A DNA stretch of 64,000 bases from Heliocidaris erythrogramma (GCA_025617745.1 CM046871.1:31627579-31691578), one strand, 5' to 3'; numbered from the stretch's first letter, positions 22,874 to 37,800 are shown. Notes: generated by a model from the sequence alone, not told the origin. Translations and numbers: made by a program.

Positions 22874-25800
22874 CTGGGCATCAAAAAACACAAAAAACAA
22901 AAACATGTTGCATTAGGATACTGTGATAAGCTGTAGGGTTGGTGAATAATTGCTTGATTGATTGAATTTATTAACAACACATATCATAAATGACATTTTA
23001 ATATGAACAACTATATAATGTACTAAAGAGTAATAATCTTACATGAATACATATACATGACTAGAACATTGGAACATAAGATGTACTTAAGACCACCTGC
23101 CTATAAAGACAGCTTTCCATGGCTTCCGTGAGTGGTCTTTATACATTGGTTTTAACAGTGTAGCTTTCATAGTTGTATGACACATGTTCTGATGACAATT
23201 GCTTCACTGTAAATTTCTACACGACCCAAATTCTTAATGCCAACACCAGACCAAACACTATGCCAAACTGTAACCCTTATCCTACACCTAACCTAAAACC
23301 CAATTGCAACCCTAATCCCAACCCTAACCCTAACCTAAAACCCGATTGCAACCCTAATCCCAACCCTAACCTTACCTAAAACCTGATTGCAACCCTAATC
23401 CCAACCCTAACCCTAACCTAAAACCTGATTGCAACCCTAATCCCAACCCTAACCCTAACCCAAAACCTGATTGCAATCCTAATCCCAACCCTAACCTAAA
23501 ACCCGATTGCAACCCTAATCCCAACCCTAACCCCAAAACCCGAATGCAACCCTAACACCCTAACCCAACTTGTATAAAGCCCGCAGCAATCGTCACATTT
23601 GTCAGAGCACCAGCTTGGATACCCACCTGGCTCTCGTAGCATGCATTGGTTGATGCTGTTGGGGCGGATATCCCATCTGGTTCGGTCCAGACTGCTGGTT
23701 CATGCCAGGCATCATGCGCTGAGGCTGGCTAGCCCCCTGCGGGGTGGGATGGGAGAACTGCTGGTTGTAGCCACTGCCCACCATGCTGGACGATGGCTGA
23801 CTAGCGGTGTGAGGGTCAGCGGTCATCCCTGCCTGCTGACCCATCATTGGCATGTTGTAGTTGCCATACTGGTTACCCTGGAATGGACAAGACGACAGAA
23901 ATGAGACAGGGTATGGCTCAGCAAGGGAAAGAGGATTCAGTCAGCGAGATTCAATGTTTCTTGTATGTATATAATATACTGTACACTGTAGGATGATATA
24001 TAATCAACTGGGCGTTGTGGCGTACGCCTATAATCCAGCTAACAGAGCAAGTTACATGACTAAACTGATTCAGTGGACCCAGGTTCGAGACCGAGTCATG
24101 TCTTTCGGACTGTGATGTTAGAGGTCGGTCCCCAGACATAAATAATGATCATATCTGATTGATACACGTCTGTAAAAACCCAATTACACACACACAAACG
24201 CACACATATAAAATCTAATATACATGTACAATATCTGTTGAGAGCCAGAAGGACGTTAAATCTGTATTATAGTACATGAGTTAACGCCCTCTTGGCTCCA
24301 AACAGATGATACAGATACTTGTGCTCTGCTGATAAAACCTGAAGCTAGAGCATCAATTTAACTCTGTGCCAAGGGGTTCGCATATTGTAAGATGTTACCA
24401 AAAATGTAAGTCATGCTTACTTTCAAACACTTGTATTTCTTTAATCATGCCTTTCAATTAGAGTCTATAAATCAATCTTCATGGCTGATTTAAAGATTTA
24501 TGGTAATGAAGCTTATGAACTGAGAACTAATGTTTTTGAGTCACTCCATTGCAGTGGAATCGCCCATTTCAAGCAGACTGCATTATAAAAACATAACTGA
24601 TGAAAATATGAGAATTTTTCAGAAACTAAAAAGATATATATCTGAAGGAGGCTGCTAAAGGGATTCGGTAACTTTGTGGAGGCTTGATTTAATAAATTGT
24701 TGAATTTTGATATCTGTCTTGTATAATGATGTTCAGAAGGATAAATAAATAGCCAGGCATAGAAAGGTTTTCAAATATATAATGCTATTATTAAGATATC
24801 TATGACTGAATACTCCCATTTATACTTTAGTCTAACACTGAGTATATGGGGAAAAAATGAGTCTGGCATTTCCGGTCACTTGCATATGTTTACTCTTGTG
24901 AAGGATATGATGATTTTGAAGTGCTTTTTTCCCCCCTGGGCTTCATTTTTGCACCATATTACATACACTGATAGCATGTAAGACCAGGCAGCTCAGATTT
25001 TATCAAGCCTCTACAAAGTTACCAAATCACTTTAAGCTTACTGGCTGTACCATGCCAGTCATCTGACTGTCTGGCGCTATCCCTCCTGGTCCACGACGAC
25101 GGACAATTTGATCTCGTAACAGCTTCTGAGTTAGGAGCGGCTGGTAGATAGAAGAGAGGGAGGAAAGTGTAATTACACATGTGTAGATGAGAATGAACAT
25201 GGCTACAGTTAAAAATGAGATTCACTGTGGTGGTGAAGATACCTGACTCTCCTTTGTTGATTTTAATGAAATGAACGTATTGAGTTGGGTACGGCAGACC
25301 AAGAAGATGACGTTATCGTTACTTTAATTTTTATAAAGCTTTCAGCCCAAACAGCTCACAGGGAGATGTGAATAAGCCGGTTCGTAATTATAATTTGTGC
25401 ATACAAGTCATCTGTACCGAGTAAAATTGACCTTTATACGCTTCATCATATGTGGTCTAGTGGTCAGCGTCGGCTTTCTGTCTTCGCCTACAAACCAGCT
25501 CTGAAAAACCTCTTGTTAAAAACCGAGTGGCATTTTTTGGAAGGTGACATTGATAATTACATCTGATTTATGTCTGTAAAATCCAAATTACACATACAGA
25601 CACTCGATATATGACCACTTGATCACTTGCCTAAATACTATCTTTCAGAATTGACCATTCAAGAAGACTATTTGGGTCCAAACTCAAAAAGCTTTCCCCT
25701 GCATCACGCAGATGATTTGCCCTATCCATCTCACTATGGCTACAGCACAGCCATATCAAACTGGATGGTATAAACAAATGAACATTATTCTAGTGAAATG

Positions 25801-28800
25801 ATGTAAAGCAGGGATATTCATTAATAAAAGAAAATATGAATACATGCACATGCACAGAGCAATGTTCCAGTTGCCGAGCAACAATATCCAGACGTCCATA
25901 GCTGAATCAGTGATACAGCATGGCCCAGAAACCTGAGATCTGCAATTTCAACGATATCATTAAAAAAAAAAAAAATGTATTGGGTAGAAAAACCTTTTCC
26001 GATAAAAATTACTCCAAGTTCATCGATTTTCTATGGTTATTTTTGTTAGGCTATGTCATTTTCTAAATTTGCTACTTTTGCAGCAAGAAATTGAGCATGA
26101 CGGCTTGCCATACAATCTCTGTTTCACTCATGGTGTCTTTGTTTTCAAAGCGAGGGCAGTCATTCACTTGTCAACAAACAAAGCTGACTGTATGACTTTG
26201 AGAAGCGATCATACACAGATTTCTTGCTGCTTCAAGCAAGACTATGCTTGTAAAAGTAGGAAGAGTAGCAAGACAAAAACTTTTGATATTGTGTCAATGA
26301 TGTTGTTGAAATTGCAGATCTTGGGTGTTGTGTTCTTTCTGGGCCACCCTGTATATCCTTAACCCCTTTCGTGCCCTAGGCAGCAAATTCTGCCCAAACC
26401 TTGAACAATGTGTTTGGACTGAGGAGGTCTACATTTTCCTTCCAGAAACAGAAAGTTACCAGAGTCTATTGTAAAGTTTGATGATAAAAGAAAGCATTTA
26501 AAGTCAAATCCTTTCATCCTTTATGACCACTGTCCCTAAACTTGGTGGCCCAGTCAGGCTTAAGCAAAGTACACATGTATATAATATATATATGTGACCC
26601 GCCGCCTCAAAACCTACAATAAGTCGCACGGACCACAACGTAGCAAACAGCCCAAAATAGTAAATTTGCTTGGATCAGTCGATTTTATGTTTTTGATAGA
26701 AATGGGTAGTTTCATTATCATTCTATCATGTCTCAAGTTTGTAAGTCGTAATTCGACTTAGAAATATGTTTTGGGGGCATTTTAAAATGACTCCTTTTTT
26801 TCACCTGTCGAGCTAATGAATGTCTGGAGAGCTTTTGTAATGCTTTCATTCAATGTCAAATTACTACTTTACCTCTAAAGGTATTAAATTGATTTTTGGA
26901 GTGAGTAATGAATAGGTCCTCCTTAAGCAGCGTGCCAAAATTCTGCATAATCTGATAATCCCTTCATACCGGTTGCTATGGCCATTTGAATACCCAGTTT
27001 TACTTGGGCGCACACAGAGAGCGAAAGTTTAGCACTCTTCGTGCTCTTTTGTTCCGAACTTAAATGGCCATTTTCTCTGAATAGGAGTTATTGATTGCTG
27101 GTTACATACTGATTCTAAACGTGATATTTAAAGGTGTTACCACTGAGTAAACTAGGCAAGTGATATGCCATTGGAAAGCTGAGAATCTCCACTTACAGAA
27201 AAAGTATAAAACCAAAAAAATAATTTTGGCGACTTATTGTAGGTTTTGAGGCGTCGGGTCACATATAAGAAGTCCTATCAAACCCCAAATTTTGATCAGG
27301 GTTAAATAACCATCTGTTGAACAAGAGTCCACAAAAGAGTTTATCTTGATAGCTACAATATACAATGTATCTTATAAGATATAATGATGATTATCTGCAG
27401 CAACGGAATGATATGTAAAAGTCAAGACTATACATTCATACAGCTAAATGTACATCAAAATATTAATGCATGATTATAATATTATCAAAACAGCATACTG
27501 CAATACCAGACAAATAGATCAAACTTGCTATAAAACTATACACTAAATGATCATGCAACTGTAGTGGACTACACTCTATATGTGTACATTTACAACATTT
27601 GTCAAGAGAAGTAAGGTTTGCATCATAATGATACAATAACCATGCAACTTGTCGATCAGTTAAGTTTGGGTAAACAAGGTTGCCAATTTGAAAAATAGAT
27701 TTAGGTCAAGTAAAACTTTTTTTCATAAAAAACAGGAACAAACAAAAAAGTAATCAAGTGGAAACATGAAGTACAAAAAACACATCCAGCATGATGACAT
27801 AATCACAAAAGTCTATTCAGATAATACCAAAATGGTGATGCTACTTAGGCCAAACAGTACATTTTTAGCCTATTGACTGCAATTGATAAAAAAGTGATGT
27901 ATGGTCAATAAAGATACCACAATGAAACATTAGACACTTTTCATGTTGGATGATTTTACACTTTTTTTTAATAAAATGCTTATGAAATACACATCTTACG
28001 GAGCAGCCAATAAGGTGGCTACTAATAAGACAGGAAGTGCAAAATCTAGGAAACATAATTTCAAAATCTCTAAGGATGTGGGGTCTTACAGACTGGGATG
28101 CCATGAATTCTACGACTATTATGCTACAAGAACACAAGCAACTGCACATGCTTCTACATGACCACCTACACAGTACAAACCAGTTCATAAAATACGAATC
28201 TGCTACATGTACGAGAAAACTGCATCTTTTGCCCCTATCCAGCGGCAACATAAAATGCATCAAACCAAGCAGAAATATGGAACAAAAAAAGGTTAGAATG
28301 AAACTTTCAAATTTAACTTTCATGCAAACTGTCATGCACGAGATCTATGCAAGAGACACAACTCTTGCGTATAAATATAGAGGTCCAAAATAGGGCGGTA
28401 TCTATAACAAGTACATGTATTTGTCCCCTTAGTCTAGTGCTGTCGTCGTATTCTATTTTCTTTGTCGACATGACGGGTCAAATTTAGGACCGAACTGTCG
28501 AAAAGACATGATCAGTAAATTGCAAGTGCAAGAACAAGTTACTGCCGCTGCAACAATTGGCGATGAAATAGAGCGTGACAATAATCTAGAAACGCTGAAA
28601 CAGCTTAAAAGGGTATTACAACACGTAACAACTATTTTTATGTATAACTCCGAAAAATGTTGCCTATATTTCATTGGAGATTGAATATGGAATTCACAGT
28701 TGAATATTATAGTAATGTCGCCAATATCAAAATCTTCGTCGACATGTTGTCTTCCCGCTAAAATCGCATTTTGTCGATCAGATTGTCAACGAAAGGCTTG

Positions 28801-31800
28801 TCGACGACAGCACTACTCAAGATGAAAACTAATAAAAGGGTGATTCCATATTAGAACTATAAAAAGGACATTCTGACAATGATTCCAGCCAACACTATGC
28901 AAATAATTGATTTATAAAAAAAAAAAACGGTTTTGTGGCAACAATAGAGATGCCAGAAAGGTACATACATGTACATGTAATTTAATGATCATATCAAGTG
29001 ATTTTTTTCAATTTTGGCTGAATCATATGTAAGTAGGCTTAAAACTTTCACCGAAAGGTCCATTATTTCCAATATGGGTCATCCAAAAGTAGTCTTGTCA
29101 AGCCGGTACATGCATGTGTAAGAGGTACAAAAAATGCTCAAACCAAGAGCTACAACATACACATTAGAGTAAGGCTCTGTACAAATCTACACATTCTGCA
29201 AGACATCCTTCCAACTAAACTTTATATCAATTACAACAAAAGAAAGGAGAATATGACCAATCACTCAAGCAGTTTTCTAACATTTGGCGACCTGAACATG
29301 TCTGCAAATGGCTGATACATAATTATACGCCAAACATGCTATATTTGGATCAAAGAGTATACACGAAGCATAATTATTTCTTCTGCGGCAAAAAAGAAAT
29401 GAATTTTTTTTAAATATATATATAAAATACCGAAGGAAGCACATGCTATCTCTGACCATATATTTGAAAGGGAATTTAAAGAAAAAATACAAAGCCAGAG
29501 AAAAATCCACAAAAGCTAGAATGATAAAATAGGGGGGGAGGGGTGCATTTTTAAAAGTTCACTCAGGCAAATCTCATGCAAAAATGTTTCCATCAGTGGC
29601 AAGATTTATTTTTGTTACCTTAAGTATATTACTGCCATAACCGTAACCTTCATCTCTCTGCAAAAAGAAGCCGTCACCAAGAGTTTACTTATTAACCTTC
29701 CTACAAAGATTCTCCCCGAGATTTGAAAGGTACTAATTCCCAGCGTAACAGTTTAACTTGACAACTTGACCAGTTGAGATCCAGGGGGGTGTTTCACAAA
29801 GAATTAAGTTTGACTTAAAATCATGCGTAAGTGCTAATGCGCATATGGTATTACATGCGTAAACTCATTGGTAGATTACCCAATAGCACGCGTCCCCTGA
29901 GCATGACCTGACCAATGTGGTGATGTGTCATATACTACACACAACTAGGAATTTAAGTGCGACTGTTAGTCAAACTTAACTTTTTGTGAAACACCCCCCA
30001 GAAAGATGTTAACTCTCTATGTAAAAACTATAGCATTAAACTTCTTTCTGCCTCTCACCAGACAAAATAAATAATAATTTTTTTAATAGGATGATCTTTG
30101 AAGGTAGAGGTTTGCATGGTGGTACTGATAACGTGGAGAAGGTTTACAGTTCACCATGTGGTTAGTGGATGACGGACAGTCAACTTGTCCGAAATGTCAA
30201 GTCTTCTCCACTCTCGGCCTTCTCATCTGGTTTACAGTCCTTTTCAGGACTCCACACTTTCAAGAAAGATTACTTCTACACTCTCTGAATTTCTATATCA
30301 CCTTTCCTTTTCTTCTCCTCTTAACTTTTCTCCACTTTCTTCTTCTTACTCAATAGTCCTTTTCAGGACTAACCACATGGTGAACCGTGAACCTTCTCCA
30401 CGTTAACTTTTTAATACTTAAGCACAAGAAACCTTTGGTTGGATCGAGGGAAAGTGTGTCAAATACCAAAATCAAAATCTATTCAACTGATTACTTTGTT
30501 TTATAGTGGAAAATTCCCGACAGTTTAGGCAATAATGATCATCATTTTAGTAAGGGAAGATATTAATATTTATTTTGAAAAGAAATAGTACAAATTCAAT
30601 TTGTATTACAATATGCATAACTCTAAATCTATTAATATCATAACTATAATATGAGTAATTTCTAAGATAATGCACAAGTCTGTCACCGACCATGTAATTT
30701 TGCTTGCCATACCTGTCCCATGCCAAATACATGTAGTGCCTGTCAAATGCATTTACATGGTTGTACTCGAAACTCAACCTATAATTTTGAACTTATTTCG
30801 TTAAAAAAAAAAAAAATCATGGTTACTATGAATATTGCTTTAAATTAAAACAATAAAGATAATGCAGTGTTGGTAAGAGGCACAAGGGTTAAACCAAAAA
30901 TAGATTTTCTTAATGTTCTAAGAGAGTAAAAGAAAATACCATAAAAGATCTCTTTGAAATCCTGCATTTTCAAGACATCCATTAATACTCTTAATCCTTT
31001 TTTTTAAGCATCAGATGAATACCTTGCATTATGGCTGGTTCACTGAAAGGGAAAATCCACCTTGATTAAGTTGGTTTTAAAAGAAGCAGAAAAATTAAAG
31101 AAACATATCAGTAGAGGTTTGAGCAAAATCCCATAAGAAATAAGAAAATTATGAATTTATGAAATTATGAAACTGTAATCAATCAAACACAAACTGGCAA
31201 CTCTGTGACATATCTTGTGAGCTCCTCTCCCATTTGCTCAGTACAGAAAATCTCAAATTTTAATTTTCTTAGTTGTTGATGAAGGAATACAGGTTTTGTG
31301 TAAAAACATGAGCAGTGGTTACATGTATATCTAAGGTGCATGCATGATTGAATATTTTCTTTAGAGAAAAAGGAAATTAATGATTTTCGGGTAGAGGGCA
31401 AATGGGAGAGGTGCTTGCAAGATACATCATGGAGTTACCAATTTGTGTTTGATTGATTACACTTCAAAAATTCATAACTTTCTTATTTCTTATCGGATTT
31501 TGCTCAAACCTCAACTGATAAGTTTCTTTAATTTTTCTGTGTCTTTTAAATCCAACTTGATATGAGGGTGAACTTTCCCTTTAAAAATGAATATCGCAAA
31601 GATGAGATTGATTATAAGCTTACAATTCACAGAAAGCATCCTATTCACTATGGTTGGTCACCTTGCCAAGAGAATTTGCCCTTGGTATTTTTTTTCCCTG
31701 TAACTATCACACTTGGTATTAGCATGAAGGATGTTATGCACGTGGGGGTACTCGTTTCTTCTGAAGGTTTGTAATTCTGAAACTCAAATTTCCCATAGCA

Positions 31801-34800
31801 GGGGGTCATAATTCCAAAACTGAAATAGGGTTCGTAATTCCGAAAAATGAAAAAGGGTTCATAATTCCAGAGGTTCGTAATTCTGAAAACGCAATAGAGC
31901 CCTACATAACTTTTTGGAATTATGAACCTTCGGAAAAACAATATGTAACCGTTATGCACTGGTGAGAAACCTGGATGGGGGTGTGTCTTACCTGACTTTG
32001 TCCCGTGGGTCCTGCAGTCCTGGCCCCTATGATGTGATTCTTGAGAACCAACTTGGAACTACCTGCTGGCAACATGTGAGGTCTCTCAGGACGGATTGGA
32101 CCAGCTCGTAAAAGAAGAGACAGAAAGATGAAAACATAATTAACATGCTAGAGAAAAGGTATAAGAGGAGAAAAAGAGACAGTAGCGAGGAATGGCCGGT
32201 ATGTCCATGTATTCATGTGTAGTCTTGCGTACCCAAATCTGTGTTCATTACTCTCCGGTGTTAGTGATTTTCATAAAGATTTAGTAAATCTGATCACATT
32301 TTCAAGATTCCAAAACTTCTTGATACACAGTTATGCCCATTAACTATATTATGACCAAGCATTTAGAATAACTTTGGGACTGTGCCTTTTCTAAACTAAG
32401 TGTGGTAGGAGAGGGGCAAGGGGGGCGGGGGGCACGGGTATTGATACTCAAATGGTGTAGGCTGCCGGAAGGGCCCTTACTTTCATGACAACATCAAAAT
32501 TTTAAGTAGTAACAGGGGCAGGATGGAAACGGAGGATTAATAGGAGAGGGGCGGGGAGGGGAGGTCCAGGGGTATACTCACCTGGTGGTAGAGGCTGCTG
32601 GAAGGGCACCTGTCCTTGTGGTAACATGGCTGATGGCACAAAGTTCCTGTCAGTATAACCGCTCATACCAGAGTTGAATGAATAAGGCTGTTTATAGTCC
32701 GAGAGAAAAATAATACGGGATCACAATAGCACTATAATAGCTTCAATTTTTTTGTTTTTCTACTGACAGTGCACATACATGTTCATGTTTTTTTGTGTCT
32801 TATCTCTTATCATTTGAACACATACTGTACATGTACAGGTACATGTTAATACGGCATGCTCGACCCCCTCTCCCCCCCCCCCCCCCCCATCCCTATTACT
32901 GCTAAGTAAGGAAAAGTGAAGTTACATGGTAATAAAGTGAAGTAAAAAGCAGTTGAGTGTAATAAAGTGGAGTTAAAATGTATGTGAAATAAAAGGAGTA
33001 AGGTAAAGTTAAGTGAATTTAAGTGAAGTAAAAAGAAGTTAAGTGTAATTAAGTGAAGTGAAGTAAGGTGAAGTTAAGTGAAGGTAAGTGAAGTAAAGTG
33101 AAGTTAAGTGCAGTAAAAAGAATTTAAGTGTAATTTGAAGTGAAGTATGTAAGTGCAATGAGGTAAAGTGAAGGTAAGTGAAGACAAGCAAAGTTCAAAG
33201 AAATAAATAAAGGTAGGTGTAGTAAAATCACTAAGTAATAGAAAAACTTGTGAAGCAAAGAATGTTTCTCCGTAACTCTGCTAATATTCTTTGAGTGAAT
33301 AAAGTGAAATACAAATTAATTTACCTGAAGAAAAAAATGTGATTATAGGAAATAAGAAGCCATAAATATTGCCTAGTCTTATACATGTAGGAAGAGCAAA
33401 GTTGATAGTATAAACTTCCAAATGGATGCTAATGAGTTCTGTGGTGCACGTGAATTCTTGTTTCAAAATCAGATTGCTCAGGTAATAATGCATTTGTGCA
33501 GTGCAAAAAAGTCTCCTTCAGGAAGAGGATAGTAGTATGTACCAAGCAAGATTATTATGTGAGTGAGATTGAAAAAGTCCAGGTTTCTAAATAATATGCA
33601 AAATAGTGTAGCCTAAAGGCCCATTCACACATGAAACAGCAAACGGCTTCAACACACTGCAGTAGCAGAATGAAATATGATAAATAGAGCGTATGCATAG
33701 GGGCCATTGTTGTGCTATCAATGTTTTTCTATCTATTCTATTGTGGTATCTTCTCCGGGTTGGGAGGTTGATTACAACATTTTTCCACAGATCACCGTTC
33801 TGTGCCATTCTAGTGCACTCTTGCAGTGTTTTTCCACTCCACGTCTCAATGTTCTCTGCCCAGTTGGTTCTCAGCTTCCCTCTTGGTCTAGTACCTTCTA
33901 CTCTCCCTTCCAACATATCTTTTAAGAGACTCTGATGTCTTTTGATGTGACCAAAGTATTTTGCCTTTCTTTCCTTAACTAGTCCTATCAGGGTAGGTTG
34001 TTTAAGCCCTGCCATGCGCAATATTTCTTTGTTACATGTAGTTTTCATCTGTTTCCATGGTATTCTCACCATTCTCCTGTAAATCCACATTTCAAATGAT
34101 GTGATTTTTCTTTTCCATAGTCTGGGTTACAGTCCATGTTTCTGCTCCATACAACTGATCAGACATACCAATTAATAAGTCTCATTCCAAGTCAAAATTT
34201 CACCCTTCCTTATTTTTAATCAAGAAAATTATAACTAATTTTGTTATTTACTAGATAAATCTATGTATCTACCTATTTGCTAGTTTCCCAAACTATGCCG
34301 TCATTCGAGAAAAACTAAGTCTAAAACGCGCAGCCCCTGCCTGCGCGCGCGTACTCCCCGTCCACCAATCCAATCGCGCCACCGCCATACTCTTCCTCTT
34401 CCGAGCAGTCAGAGACAGAATCTAGGACATGTCAGACAAGGAGAGGGGCTGGAGGGAGGGACATAGGTAGATACATAGATTTATCTAGTAAATAACAAAA
34501 TTAGTTATAATTTTCTTGATTTACAGCAATAAATCGATGTATCTACCTATTTGCTAGAATAGCACGGATAAAAACCCGGGTGGCATGTCCCAGGACGGGA
34601 GTAACTAACGCGGGGCAGACAGAGACGACGAAGCAGCTCTCAACCCAGAGGTTGCAAAGCTAACCTCACCCGAAAGAACATCCTTAAGATAGAAGGATGT
34701 GAAGGAAGTAGGGGAACGCCAAAAGGCGGCCCTCAAAATGTCTTCCAAAGGAGGACCCAGAAAGAGCGCCCAGGAGGTAGAAACACTCCTAGTATCGTGC

Positions 34801-37800
34801 GCTCTTGGAGGATTCTCAGACAGGAGAGCCTCCGAACCCCCAGCTTGGATAGCCTCGACAATCCAACGGGAGACAGTCTCCCGTGATGCTGGGGAATAAG
34901 GGTGACGGGAAAAGAGAAAGAGCTGATCATCCTTACGAAAAACCTTAGTCCTATCCAAGAACCATTTGAGAGCCCTAACAGGGCACCAAGAATTATCCTC
35001 CTTGACAGAAGAGAATTCTGACAGAGGACTCAAGAACACTTCGATTGAGCCAGAAGAATCCTTCTGATTCTTGGCAATAAACGAAGGTCGAGGGACAAGA
35101 CGTACACCTTGCCTTTCCCATCTGATATGCCCGGGCGCCGTAGAGAGAGCCTGAATAGTGCTTCTCCTCTGCCCAGAAGCAATAGCGACGAGGAAGGCGG
35201 TCTTAATCGAGAGATGGTGTAAAGACGCTTTGCACAACGGCTCAAAGGGCGGTTTGGCCAAGGCGTCCAAAAACAAAGGAAGGCTCCACGCAGGAGTCAA
35301 CTGGCGATTTGCTGGTCGTTTCAAAAGACAGACCTCGGCAAATGAGTCAAGAAGGGAGAGTTAGAAACTCCCGAACCATCAGAAAAAAACCAAGGTGAAC
35401 CGGAGCAATAGCGGACCGGTAACCACGATTGGTAGAGAGGGACCTGCCCTTATCGAAAAGGGGCGATAAGGAAATCTGCAATAGCACCGACCGGGGCAGA
35501 ACGGGAAGCAAATCCCATTTCCCCACACCAAGCATGGAAGGCTTCTAATCTCGAGATGTAAACAGCTCGGGTAGAATCTCTTCTGCTCTGGACTATGAAC
35601 TGGGAGGCTCTCTCAGAGAGTCCTGCCGTCCTCGCATCCTCCCCGATAGAGGCCAGGCGGTCAAATGTAGAGCCGCCGGGCGATGGTGGAGGATCCCCGA
35701 CAGGGGCTGAGCTATGAGGTCTGCTCTCCGGTGAAGGGAGAGAGGCCGACCGTCCAGCAGAGACAGAAGAAGAGGAAACCAAGGTCTCCTCGGTCAGCAA
35801 GGTGCTATGAGCAGAAACCACGCCTGATCCTCCTGAATCTACCCCAGGACCTGAGGGATTAAGGAGACCGGCGGAAAGGCGTAACCCCGGAAGTTCTTCC
35901 ACTGAAGGGAGAACGCATCGAGGGCCCAAGCTTCCGGATCTCGCACCCGATGGCAGTATCTTGGAAGGCGATGATTGAGAGCTGTCGCAAACAGGTCTAT
36001 CTCCAGAGGGGCGCAGACTGAACAGAGGTGTCGAAGACCTCTCGGTTCAGTGGCCACTCGGAGGGGAGACACATGCCCCGGGACAGAAATTCTGTAATCA
36101 GATTGTCCCGCCCGGGAACATAGGAGGCGATCGGAATCACTCGGTGAGACCGACACCACTTCCAAAGTTTGGCGGTTAGATCGTTCAGGGTAGTGGAACG
36201 AGTCCCGCCTTGTCTGTTGATGTAGGCAGCAACAGTAGTGTTGTCCGTCAAAATCCGGACGGAGTGACCTACAATCATGTTCTCGAAAAAAAAAAAACGG
36301 ACATGAAGACTGCCATCAATTCCAACATATTGATGTGGGGTAAGGTGCACAGGTGTGACCAGTCCCCCGAGACCACCTGGTCCAAAAGAGACTTGCCCTT
36401 GAAGAAGGAACGACTCATTCGACCAGGGGATAAGCAGGCGTTTGATTTCCTCGGATAGAGGAATCCACACCTTGAGCGAGTCTACACTGGGCTTGGAAAA
36501 ACTTCAGCAGATGAAGCTGGAAAGGCCTCATATGAAGCCGATAGTCTTTGAGGACATCTACAAGGCTCGATAAGTGGCCCAAGGACTGGAGCCATCGGCC
36601 TGCCCGAACTCGACGTAAGCGACGAAGAGATCGAGCCAGTAAGACAATAGTTAGAACTCTCTCCCGACTGGGGCGGGCAAGTTGGTTCACAATGTCTATT
36701 TCCGCACCCAGGAAAATGGGTCTGCGGGTAGGAGTCAACTCCGACTTGTCCCAGTTGACTATGAATCATACTTCTTGCGTAGTACGGAGAAGTAGGTCCA
36801 TGCGTGACTGAAAGACGGACACAGAGCTCGCCACCAGGAGCCAGTCGTCCATGCAAGTGAAAAGTCTCAGACCGCGATACCTGAGGAAAGCGGCTAGGGA
36901 AGAGACTACTCAAGTAAAAACTTGAGGAGTCGGTTTCGGGCCACAAGGTAAGGCCTTGAACCGGAAGGTTTCGCTCTGAAAGGCGAAGCCTAGAAGGTCC
37001 CTTGAAGAAGGGTGTATCGGTATGTGAAAGTAAGCATCTTTCAAGTCTACCGAAATGGCCACATCTGACGGTCTGATCGCCGGAAGAAAGGAGGCCAAAG
37101 TTTCCACGCGGAAAAAGCTCTCTTGGAATGAAGGGATTGATGACCCTCATATTCAAGATCATTCTGAGCTTCCCCGAGCGTTTGGGAATTATAAGATAAG
37201 GGAGAGACACAGATGGGGGTGGTCTCTTACCCTTTCGATTGCGCCCTTTTCTAGCAGCTCTTGAATCTCGGAGGAGATGTGCTCTAGAAAGGGGGGCGAT
37301 ATGATCGCCGGAAGAATGGAGGCCAAAGTTTCCATGCGGAAAGGTCTCTTGGAATGAAGGTATTGATGACCCTCATATTCAAGATCATTCTGAGCTTCCC
37401 CGAGCGTTTGGGAATTATAAGGGAGAGACACAGATGGGGGTGGTCTCTTACCCTTTCGATTGCGCCCTTTTCTAGCAGCTCTTGAATCTCGGAGGAGATG
37501 TGCTCTAGAAAGGGGGGCGATATGATCGCCGGAAGAATGGAGGCCAAAGTTTCCATGCGGAAAGGTCTCTTGGAATGAAGGTATTGATGACCCTCATATT
37601 CAAGATCATTCTGAACTTCCCCGAGCGTTTGGGAATTATAAGGGAGAGACACAGATGGGGGTGGTCTCTTACCCATTCGATTGCGCCCTGTTCTAGCAGC
37701 TCTTGAATCTCGGAGGAGATGTGCTCTAGAAAGGGGGCGATATGTAGGCGGGTTGCAGCGGAAGGCTCCGCCAACCCTCTCCTCCAACGCTCGGAATCAC

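Larger units (their letters stand above)
25141..31991 (-). other. MED12 intron w-x (6.85 kb)
   Basis: It is filled with the MITEs and the SINE listed separately. Remaining stretches, including 27300-28430 and 28820-29780, are AT-rich with small ORFs of no recognisable family. An oddity near 31770-31930 repeats ttcgtaattcc/cataattcc several times. Confidence 0.5.

Noticed and set aside
22482-22916. Plus-strand ORFs rich in Leu or Ala across the MED12 polyQ exon
   Set aside because: They are antisense readings of the CAG repeat in a well-supported MED12 exon.
26033-26362. A 109-codon plus ORF
   Set aside because: It lies inside a terminal-inverted-repeat MITE and shows no family resemblance.
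27865-28393. A 156-codon minus ORF and overlapping plus ORFs
   Set aside because: No recognisable domain, no splice signals fitting MED12 phase, and AT-rich composition like the surrounding intron.
35158-36811. Plus-strand ORFs within the DIRS region
   Set aside because: They are antisense to the recognisable retroelement domains on the minus strand.
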